From: Liolophura sinensis
Taxonomy: Eukaryota > Mollusca > Polyplacophora > Chitonida > Chitonidae
Direction of reading: 5' to 3'
Assembly: GCF_032854445.1 (NCBI RefSeq)
Contig: NC_088303.1
Location: 26,111,501 to 26,171,500, forward strand
Length of the DNA: 60,000 bases
In this document: piece by piece, positions 27,601-39,600 of the stretch
How positions within the stretch are numbered: position 1 is the first letter of the stretch
How the letters are laid out: the number at the start of each line of letters is the position of its first letter
Translations under genes and position numbers: made by a program
Notes under the pieces: generated by a model
What the model was told of the DNA's origin: nothing
Database searches by the model: none
What the model saw: the letters and a program-made list of their open reading frames with translations, nothing else

Positions 27601-30600
27601 GCAAAACTTTAATTCTTTAGTTATAACAAATTCAGAGAAAAAAAATGATATTATAAGATGTTTAATTAAGTTTAAGCGTTGTCCTGTGAGATGATGTCTT
27701 CTCATTCCCATAAACCTTCAGCACCCCTAATGAATTTTGCTCAGACTCTTAAACTTGTTATTTAGAAACTGCTGATCAAACGCTAAAATGAACGACAAAA
27801 AATGTATTGGAAGAGAAAAATGCACTTTGGGCGGAGACTGTATGTTGCTATCATTGCTGAATATTACATGGTTTGTAAATCACCTGATTTTACGTCTATG
27901 GTGTTACATAAATGATACAGACAACACTTTTTAAATGGCCCTTCTGCTACACGTAAATAAATTGTTGTGAACGATCTGAAAATGATGTCTTATGCAGTCG
28001 TTTTGTGTTATGATCTGTCACTTCATGGAGTGAATTGGTAAAGGAATGTCATAGCTTAGGCCACGCACTCTAATAGCATCGTGTTTGACTGGATAAAATT
28101 CTCAAGGTTCAAAATGCATCGGCTTAACACTTAAACTAACTGCAAAATCCAATTTGTTGCATCAATATCTGTCTATCCACTATAAGAAACCTCACTGATA
28201 ATCAAAAGCTGACAGGTTTCTTGACGTCACAGCTAATAATCACGTGACGCTCTCAACCCTAGTGATTGATCAAGTTCATAAGGGCCTCTTCAGCATGTGT
28301 ACTCAGAGTGAATTATCCGTAAGTGCCATATCCCAAATGCTAAACTTCATCTTCTTGGCTTTCAAAACTTTATAGAATTTTTTACATATTTTTCTGTGAT
28401 AACTGTGTCCTATATCATTTTTTTCTATGTATATATAATGGCAGACTTTATGTTCACTTGAACTCTTTTGTTCTCAAAGTAATTGCGCATTACGGGATCC
28501 TGTTTATGATCAGTCAGATTGTGGTATGCCCAGTGCCCTGTGTAAGTGCCCTGAAGCACTCTGTCATACACTGAACATGAAATGTTACAAGGCCACGGGA
28601 GGTTTCAATCTGAATACAAAGGCACAGGGGATATGTCTGCCAACCGGCTGGGTTACATCGGGTCAGTTGTTCCTTCTTCCATTCTACCTTTATGCATGAA
28701 CCTACATGTACTACACATAAATTAGCAGGATATATTATTCTAGGACATAAGAGTTGTACTAATAATGTTGTAATTGAACTATGTTCAGCAAAAATACGGA
28801 AATCCTCAACCAGAATCAGATCACAACAGATTGCTATAAACAAAAAACATCAAAATCACACAACATCAAAAACTTGACCTAGAAAATGCCAGCACTTGCA
28901 TGCATTGTTGTGCATGAGTGGTGTTCTTTTCACATTTGCACAATGGTGTTTTATTTTAAATTCTGAAGTTCAATGGAACACTGAGACCGTTCCTGCCTCT
29001 CAAAAAAAAAAACCCATGGCTCGCATCTCAAACTCCCACCTTCTTCCCACTCCTTCACCTTCTTAGCTCATTTCTGTATCATTTTCTGGCTGACTTTTCT
29101 ATATTATTTTCTGGTTGACTTTTTTATGTCATTTTCCGGTGAACATGATCTTCTTAATTTACTACCCTCACTGATAAAACTAGTTAACTTGCTGTCCTGA
29201 AGTCATATCAATGATAACAGGTACCAAACAGAAACCCATCAACGGGTCTTTTTGAAAAAGCTCGGAAATGAGCTTGAAAAGTATTGTACCTTAATTCTTC
29301 TAATTTTTGGGACACCTGGTCTGCTCTTTATATCCATTGTCCATGCAACTGTAGCAAGAATATTTAGTTTCTTTTTTTCACATGGTTAGTCCAGCTAATG
29401 AAAAACAAATTCATATCTTTACTTTTCCAAAAAAAATGGAAGAGAAATTCTTTGCTTTTAGCACTAGTAATATCTGTCTTAAAAGTTAGCAGAATTAAGG
29501 TTTTTCATTGACATCTGTAGATATAACCACAATTTAAAAAAAACATAAAAAAGAACTTTTTTTTCAGTGCAGGTCAATTTGGGAGTCACAAACACGGACT
29601 TCGTTGAGACCAGTAGCATTCAGAAATCAGCGGTGGGACACTGATGGGCTCATTGTCACCACGAACACTTGAATTTAAAAATAGCGCACTATGTCCACCC
29701 AGATGGACTAAGGTTGTTGAGCCATGAATTTTGGGAAAATAATTAAAGGGTTGAGGAAATCAAGAGTTCCCTCCTGAGGCTCAAGACAAAGCATTCACAC
29801 ATGCATTTATAAAATAGACAGTGCACCGGACTTTCACACTAAATATTTTGAGGTGGAATGAAGCAAATAATCACTGACCAATTGTATTTCTTCAAGCTGC
29901 ATGTAACATAGTTCAAAACAATAAAAATCTTTGCATTAGGGATCAAGATTAAGTCCGTCTCCCTTGTGGTCAGCGTTCATCATGTATACATGTATCAGTG
30001 TTGATTGCGGAGTAAACTACCTCCATTGCAGAAGAACGGCTGTTTGATCCGCGGACTCCTCGAATCGCAAAAACGTTACAAAGCGACTTCCTTCCCATAT
30101 AAAGTTTGCCTTTTCAGGTTTCTGTCATAAAGTGTTACATCTGTTTCACATTTCATAATACATTTAAATACAATGGTACGAATACGAACTTTTTGCCAAT
30201 AAGGTCACTAGATGTAACGGAGGAAGGCATTGATGCGACGCCGGCACTACCATCAGTCACACAAGTAAGTGTGATTGAAATGTTAAGTGTACAGCAACAA
30301 CACCAACAACACTGCGCCGATAGTGATAGTCAAACAACGGCACAAGCCACTGTTCTGGGCAATACAGACAGAGCAGAAAAAACTGTGGTGGGCAATACAG
30401 ACAGAGCAGTAAGAACTGTGGTGGGCAATTCAGATATTGCAGTAAGAACTGTTGTGGGCAATACAGACAGAGCTGTAAAAACTGTGGTGGGCAATACAGA
30501 TATGCAGCAAGAACTGTGGTGGGCAATACAGACAGAGCAGTAAAAACTGTGGTGGGCAATACACACAGAGCAGTAAGAACTGTGGTGGGCATTACATATA

Positions 30601-33600
30601 GTGCAGTAAGAACTGTGGTGGGCAATGCAGACAGAGCAGTAGGAACTGTGGTGGGCAATACAGACAGAGCAGTAAGAACTGTGGTGGGCAATACAGATAG
30701 TGCAGTAAGAACTGTGGTGGGCAATACACACAGAGCAGTAAGAAATGTGGTGGGCAGGTGGAAATCAAAGATCAAAGAGTCCTACACCCTATGGGTCCAT
30801 ACAGTATGAGTCCGGTCAGGGAAGGTCGTCTGACAGTAGAAACGATTCCTCTTAGAAGAACTGCTGGTTTGCTGTAGAGTCTGTCTGATAACAACTTGTC
30901 TGATTAATAAGTAATTCACACTGTGGACTGTGAAAAGAAAATATATACATGTAAAACAATGTACTTGTACTTCAGTTTCAGTTCCACTCATTATATAACA
31001 CATACACACATCATTTGTGCGTGAAAATCTCAGCTGGTGCATGTGCTTAAAAGGGTGCACACTGTACATGTGGTTTTTGACAAATATTTCAAGCCTTGCC
31101 CTCATCTCTTTTACCTGCGTGACATATAAAATGTTTGGCTAGCTGACAAACCTGTTTACATGTATGGCCTCTGCTGAACCGGGGTGAATTGTTACTCTGA
31201 TGCTACATGTATTTCCAGTGAATGAATGAATGACTGATTGTTTACCTTCTAGTGAGTGAGGACTGACATGACATCTTTTGTACATGCATGACAGCCTGCT
31301 GATGGCACAGCATATATATGAAATGTGAAACAGATAAAGTAACACTTTATGACAGAAACCTGAAAAGGCAAACTTTCTATGGGAAGGAAGTCGTTTTGTA
31401 ACGTTTTGTCCAACATATGAAAAAAAAGAGGGGAAAAACTGACCTGCACCCTGAACTTGAGGGACAATCATCCACTGTGTCACTGCTTGAACTGCAAGAT
31501 ATGCTGATACTGCTGCTGCTGGATCTGAAATAAAGTCAACAACTGTATCAGTTCCTGCTGTATGCCATATGCCTAAACACATGTACTGATATAATAATGA
31601 TATCACAGGATCTGAGGATACTGTTATCACGGTTTTTGAACCAGTCAATAACAATATTCGTTCCTATAATACAACCAATGCATTTATGTTAGCATACACG
31701 TACCTGAAAGTCAACGCTATATTAATTCATCACAATCATATATCATATATGTTTATACACTGACCACACTGTACATAATTATGACTGTAGATGGCTGACA
31801 CTCAGTACCCCTGATGAGAACAAAAGTGTGAAACTGCTGTTAGAATATGTATAATGAAATAGAAATTTGAAAAGGTTTCCTTTGTTTTTTCTCATTCCTG
31901 TTCTCCATATAAGAGCAATCAACTTTTTACTTATTCATACATGTATATACTACATAGACATGCTTACCTTGATAGAAATTCTGCCTACATTACAATGAAT
32001 ACAATGCAAGAAAAATGGGTTGTTATCTGACCTGAGTTGCCTTCCTAATTACATAATAAAAGAAAATTAAAACTGCATATGAAAAATAAATGCAGAGACG
32101 TAATATCAGTTTTATCCATATGTTGCCTGCTTCTTTGAACTTCTGGAAGCAATTGCATGTATGTAACAATGATGCAATGATGTTTTTAAATGAACAATCT
32201 GACCTAAAAATCAAATCATTCAATGATTTGACTTAAAACTTAAACTTAAAATTTACACTCAAATTAATTGTTCCATGATTTTGGCAATTAAAAACTGCCT
32301 ACCATCAGAAAATAAATGCCGTGCATTCGAGTGAGGAGCAATACCTAATTCAGCTCATCACCAATGCATATTTGTAGCCATCAATGACCCACTTAAATAT
32401 TTCTGCATGTAGTTTCCTAGCTTAGTACTTCCTGTCAAATCCATTTACACTTTGTGCACAGGAGCAATTCAGTTGTGACATCAAGGTAACTGTTGTCATT
32501 GTGGCATCAGTCCACAATGAGGCAAAATGTCAGTAGACTGAGCTGAATCATGTGTAACCAGGTGATTCACAGGTGACTTCCAGGTGATCACTGGAGACCC
32601 TTCAGTGACTTGCTTCATCTACTACAGAAAAAATAGCACAATTACGGCACTACACAGGTATGCTTGAGTCTGCCCCAAACTCTTTAGTTATCACTGGTCC
32701 AGATCGGGAAGAGTCTTTATCCATGGATGGCAGAGATACAATAAAATTTGTCCGAGGAATAAAAAGTTTGGGATAGTTTTGGAGAATAATGCCAGAGTAC
32801 ACATACATGCATTTAAACATTAATTTTTCTCCAACACCAACATTATATTAAGGGGTATATAAAATGACCAAGTAGCTTACAAAAAGATAAGAAAAAGGAA
32901 TTCAACTGTTACTACGGACCCATGAAAGCAATGTGAGCAGCTGGAGCACGTGGACATGGAATAGCTGCAGAAGGAATCGCTCTCACTGTCTTCCTGCATC
33001 TCCAAGGCATGGCAAAAGCAAGGCCAGTTGATCAAAATCGGTCTTTTCCGCTTAGTTCTTGTGGAACAGTTTCGCTGAGCTTTTAGTGATGCCATTTTGC
33101 TTTGCAAGGTAATCCAAACAGTTTCCCTTGAGCATGTATCTCCTTATACGCAGACTCTGACACTCTCCCTACCATCAGCCATCAAATAACCGTGAAACCG
33201 AACACCACAATTCTTGCTGCAAATCCTTGAAGGCAGATGCTCATTGCTGATGGAAAAGTTCAATCAAATGGTCACTATCAGGACAACATGTGAACTCAAC
33301 ACATTATCCAGCACCCATCCAAAAAGAGCAATGTTTTCCCGTTATTGAACACCCAAGTTTATTACAGACAACCTGGCCTGTAGTAAGGCTAGTAGAACTG
33401 TGCATGTAAGTGGGCAAGTTCCCTTCGTGAACAGTCGCTCCCCAGTATGTACCCAGAATACCTCGGCATACCCTTACTTCAGAAACCCCCCCATTGCTTA
33501 ATACCATAATCGATTTTTCTTTGAAATATTTGAATCTGAACTCTTTCACCTCCAAGCCAGTGAGGTGGGAAACTCTCAGTAAACAAGTTTTAGCAGCCCT

Positions 33601-36600
33601 CAGCAAACACCGGACTTTGTCTTTGAGCACACGAGTTGGGGGCTGGCTAGTTTAAAACAACATGCTCTGTGCCACGTGAGTGTATGACAACACAGTAACT
33701 TCCCTTTTGCCTTGCACATGGATCAGCTGGGTGAATTATTTCTGTGTGCATGTAAGAAGTGGGGGACAGGGGGTGGGGTGGCGGGATGCTTAGGCAAAGG
33801 CTCAATACCTGATAGGGAACATACACTGTACTGCAAAGAAGACAATTCTGATGCATCAACAACAACAATAACTACATATCAAGAAAAGAGCAAGGCAAGA
33901 CATTGCAATCTAATAGCCCTCTGACTTGGAGGTGAATTCATAATTAATAATTAATTGAGGGAATGTGGAATGCATATTTGATTCCCATGCAGCATAGATA
34001 TTGGGTAATTTTGCAAATCTGTCCCTCTTTGAAGAAAGCATGGGGCACAGATGTTCTCTATCGTATCCGTGACACACTCGTGGTCTGATGGTGACCCCAG
34101 TCTCACATCTGGTACCAGTATCTGGTTTTAAACAGACATAACATTATAATGGCACGCCATCTTCTTCTAATATCAGTCAGGGCACAAAATGGAACAAACA
34201 GAGAACTGTTGACGATATTTGTCACAACGTGAAACAGTAATGGCAGAATCTATCTAAGGACGTGTTCATAGCTTTACTTATAAGTATATATGGCTTCACA
34301 TAATTGCTGGTAGAGCACCATGGACACAATCCAAACCTACAAGTACCTACAATGTAAACTGTTCTCTCAAATACTATATTGTCAACTCAACAAATAAATG
34401 TTAATGGTTTGTGTTAATGGAGAAACACATGTATTGTATAAAAAAAATTAACAAAAGCATTATTTCTCACTTCACTGAAATCAGGACAAGCAGAAAACTC
34501 CTCAGGAATGATTAAAAATCAAACCTTGGCACCGCCACACAGATTTTATATGTGCACACAAAAACAGGATTTGAAAAAGTGCGAATCAGCAGTTCCAGTT
34601 CATTTGATGGACTCAAAATGGCGACACAAGACCTTATCTTTATTTATCTGTCTTTGTGCAGGAAATGAAGTGTAGCAGCACACCAATGTACAGCACATAC
34701 AGTGTAGCAGGAAGAGACTTAGTTGTAGAGGTCAAACGATGCCGGATGAGGCAGCAAGGAGCACGGGGAGGGGGGGGGGGGGGTGGAGAGAAGGTGATGG
34801 TCTATTGGGATGGGTGCAAGAGGTACAATTGACCTGCAGTCACAGACAGGAAACCAGGTCTTAAAGCCTAAGAAAATATTGACAAGTCCAGTGAACATGG
34901 CTGGAGCTGTAGGCGCAGGGTCAGAGTGGCCAGAAGTAAATAACAAAGACCATGTACCTCAAAATCTGGAGCCTCTGCTTTACAGAATGAACAGAAATTT
35001 TGAATGTTTTAACATTGTCTTCCCAACCATCATCATAAACACCATCTTGGTAAATATCAATACAGAGGTAATGAGACATCTGCTATAAATAAAAAGTGTG
35101 ACAAATAACTGAAAATGTGATACAGAATGGAAGAATCTGATCTCTTGAATGCCTGACTCCAAAATCCAACAGCCTGACAGCTGCCCGAATGTGTCCAAAC
35201 ATTTACTCTGAGTTAAACAAACCTTGTTGCATTTAAATATGGCAAGCTGCCAGGCATTTCTACAGCTCCCAAATTAAACCAGAAAGCCCTCTGAACGTCT
35301 CCTGCAAAGTCTGCCTTTAGAGAAAAAAGACACTTGACAGCATACGAAAACAGTTCTATTCCAGTGGCAAGGAGCACTAACCACCAGCTCACTCACTGAT
35401 GGCAGAGGCACACCCAAATATACAGGCTCAGCTGCACTCTGAGGGAGTCGGATCAAGTCTGAACTTCTCAAAACCAAGTAACATAACAATAGCTTAGGCT
35501 CCTGAAGTAGAAGACAACTTTAGCACAGCGTACAGTCTCTGGCCACATCACATACTGTTGACTAGTCAATGATGATCTGCACTAACACCTGAGACATGCT
35601 GGATTGACCCAGGTAAGAGAACTTAATGGGTTTTTGGCACAGGGTAAGATTACATAAACATCACATGTATAACTTGTACCTGACCACACCTACATGCACA
35701 TAAATACATGTAGGTGCTAAAAGATGAAGGCTATGGTTTTAGGGAAAATTAAGAAACTTAGGCCAAAAAAAAAAATTCATTTTAGAGGCATATTTTATAC
35801 TTCTTTAAAAGTCCTCTATTTTACTGATGCATATTTTCCATCAGTGGCAGGAAATATTTGGAAATAACATAACTGATGAACATACTGGGAGCGCAGGACC
35901 AGCTCAGCGCCCCAAAGCATTTCATGCACCCTTCAAAGCCGCCATCAAAAATGTGTTGGGTATAACACAACCAACCTTATAGAAAAGGGCCTTTCTCTGA
36001 AAGCTCTCATTTGATTTTGTTGCCATCACAATGTCAACTCTTTCAAATCTGTATATTTTAATTGGCTAGAAAAAAAAATAATAAGAAATAAACCAAAAAA
36101 ATTTTCTTGGCTGACCAGCCACATTTTTTCTAACAGGGTTGGACTGTCCAGTGAAGAATTAGTAAAAGATGTCCTAGTCACCAGCAGTCAGCCACAAGAA
36201 CAGCAAAGAAAGGGGCTCCAGTAGAGATTTACCTTGTTACCTTCCCTTCATTTATTTATTTGTTTGATTGGTATTTTACACCATGCTCAAGAATATTTCA
36301 CTTATATAATGGCGGGTTACCTCCCCTTCTTCAGCAACTCTAAAGCAACTTAAGGCTTATATTAATAAACCATAGAAGGATTATGATTGGGCTCACGGTA
36401 AATGGTAAGCATGGTAAATGGTCTAAAATTCTGTCCATAACATGTTCCACATTTAGTCTCATTCTATTTATCTTAGGTGATTTGACTATTACCTGGAAGA
36501 TGATTTCCAACAGGAAAAATGTAAGTTTCACTACCTAAAGTAATATATCCATTTTATGACATTTGCTTGAATTCAAATTCACTTTTTAGGGCTAATCTCA

Positions 36601-39600
36601 GGACATTTACCATACTTTGGTAATCAAACTACTTTTGGAAATTTAACAAAAATTGTTAACCCCTCTACAATAAGCCTCTGACCATTACCATTAAACCCAT
36701 GCAGATAGACTGAGTTTAAAATAAAGTATATTTTGCTATGGGTATGGTGCAGAAATTTCTTAATTTATCCCTAAACACCAACAAAACTGCAATACTTAAA
36801 AAAAATTAAGTTTTCAATAAACTTTCATATTTCACGTTTAATCACACGGACAGGAGACATGCTGTATATCTTTCACCGTTTCAACCTGTAGCGCAGTTTT
36901 TTTTTCCTGTGGAAATCATTCAGACAATTATACTGAAAACGAGGCTAAGAATGGTTTTAAAACAGCACAAGCTGTTGAAAAGGTTTAAGAACTACAGTAA
37001 GTCTGGTTAAATCTAGGGCTGTCTGCTGTAAAATACAGCTAGTTATTGAGTTCATGTACTTATTTCATGTTATTTACATATCCATGTATTTATATTTCGT
37101 GCCAATATGTAAGGCTTCCCAAAAGACTATCATAAATAGTAAGGAAATACCAAGCACTGTAATGATGACGGATTAATGTAATTCAGCGCTATATTCAGTT
37201 CGTGGGAGATTTATACAGGACGTCATAGAATTACTTCAACCAAGCTGCTGAATGTTAATCAATCCCTATTCACACCTGTGAGAAGAGGTCGTGTATTGCA
37301 TTGTGTCACCTCTAGCAGAAGGACACGGTCACATGTTTCGATGCATGACTTGTGACATACATGTACATGAACGTAGGCTTACTTGTCCTGCTGTCAGCGC
37401 CTGTCTCAATATGACTGGTTACAACCCACTACTGAGAATAACTTCTGTACATCAACATTCGTCTGAAGCACAGCTGACATTACCACATCACAATGTAGAC
37501 CCCTGGCCAATACCTGTACACGTTCATCTATTGTGTAAGCTGATTACACTAAGTAAGCTGACACTAGTAGATGTTTAACTCACACAGTACAATATAAATA
37601 CATTCCACACACAGATCCTGCCTGACATTACCAAGCCTGATAGCCAATGGCTGGTATAATACCAGCTTGATGTCGGCAGCAAAAGTTAACAATAAATAAC
37701 TCAACATTTTAAATCACTCATTTTCACACACATGTATTACTGTACACTAAAAGAAAGGCTTTGCAACCAAACTCTGTTTATTTCTTCCCCCACCCCCCAG
37801 CCCTCTCTCACCATCAGACATCATTTGAATGTTACTTCATGATAACAAATGTGTCATATGTACACTAACAAATGGGAACAGAATCATGACATTTTCTGTT
37901 TTACTGTAATTATGAAACAATGGATAGATACATACACAGGTATCATAGTGATTGATTATTGTGAGAGGTGTTTCCATTGTACTGAGTTATGCTGCTAACG
38001 GACTTTCTAAGTGTCATATCAAACATGTGTCATGTTTTGGCATATCAGATGAATGTTATATCATCAGAATAGATTATTATTATTTTATTTTTTATTTTTT
38101 TAAGTCCATACATCTATGTTCTTACCTGAACACAACATTTTGGTCTTCAAAATCTTATGGTACATATTTTTGAATTTTTGTCAAAATTATACTATACTGG
38201 TCCAATTTGTGGAGGATGTAAGGTATACAAAACAGGCTTGTCTGCACCAGACAAGACAGATTTTCCATGGCCGTATAGAGTCACTGTTTCAGTAACTGCT
38301 TCAGTTACATATAGCTGTGGAAGTGCAGAAACACAGTCACATTTTGCCACACGTGAAACTTTACGCCTGGACAAGTCAAATACAGCATCATGTTTTTGAC
38401 ATAACATGTTGCCATGGTTACATTTGTTACAAACATTTTTATTACACTTGCCAAATCATAAACAAGGCTCAACAGCCCTAAACCATAATTACATCACTGT
38501 TTTTGAAACCGCTACTGGTGTGAAGGCACCATCTTTCTTTGTCTGGTTTGTAAAACATGCAAAATTGTTTGGAAGCTGCATACATTTCGCTATTGTGTGC
38601 CAATCTGTATGAACACCACCAAGGACTCCTTCTACAATGTACAATGTTGCACTGAGCCATCAACCCTGGTTTTACCAACAATGCCTTGCAACAAACAAAA
38701 CATCGTGTAAACATTTCCGGTTTTAAAGCTATTGAATGATAGAGAGTATTGCCTCCAGCTTAAAGCTAGTTCATAAATGTCCATCATTCTGCATGTCAGA
38801 CAAAAACACTCCCAAAAATATACGGGATTTTTTTCAGGGTGAAACATTTGTGGTGGAGAAAAGGGTAATGGTACGTTTCCTGAATGTTCAGCCAGTGGGA
38901 AACCATTTGTTCCATTTCCAAAATGCAGCAAAATTAAGGATAAGTGCCTGAAGTAGAAAACATGGTGAGACTGCTCCAAATCCTACTATCAACATCATCA
39001 AGGAGGGGAAAACGGCCATATAATTTTTGTACGCAATAAAGTAAATGCGTTGAAATACTTATCTTGTTATATTTTTTCAAACATGTACTTTCCACCTGTC
39101 AGCTACACTTAATGGCCACATCTTCAACTACTATATTTCGCCTAAAGTTTCGTATGTGACAATGCACTTTCTGAAGCACACTGAACCTTCAAAGGCCAAC
39201 ACTTAAGTTTTCCTAATCAGAAAAAAAAAACGCAAAAAAAACTCATATGTGACCCTGTAAGGTTAGTGACTAAATCGTGTCACGTTAAAACAGCTGACTT
39301 TTAGTTGAAATACGCTAGTTGTCTTGCCTAGCATACATGTCCATCTAGTTTTGTGGCGACATCAGGTGCATCTTTCAAGCACACCAACTGTATGTGTAAT
39401 GTAGTGAAGGCCTTGGAGGAAAGCAACACTAAACAGTTCAATATATTTAAAATATTTTCCAAAAAATAAATGGAACAATGGCTATAGGTTAACCATGTAT
39501 TGGTCTCCTAAAAAGAAGAAAAATAAAAATTGCTGGGTTCAGTACATGTATGCGCAAATTTTTTTATGTGACATAGCCATTTTGACCGCTGGGATCAGGG

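Noticed and set aside
28514-28843. Minus-strand open frame of 109 codons
   Set aside because: No domain or similarity recognised, overlapped by an equally unsupported plus-strand frame; no splice match to per phases.
30257-30775. Minus-strand open frame of 172 codons, repetitive Leu/Thr/Val/Pro (and an overlapping Cys/His one)
   Set aside because: Entirely a consequence of the 33-bp array, whose length is divisible by three; several frames are open at once and no gene-like ends are present.
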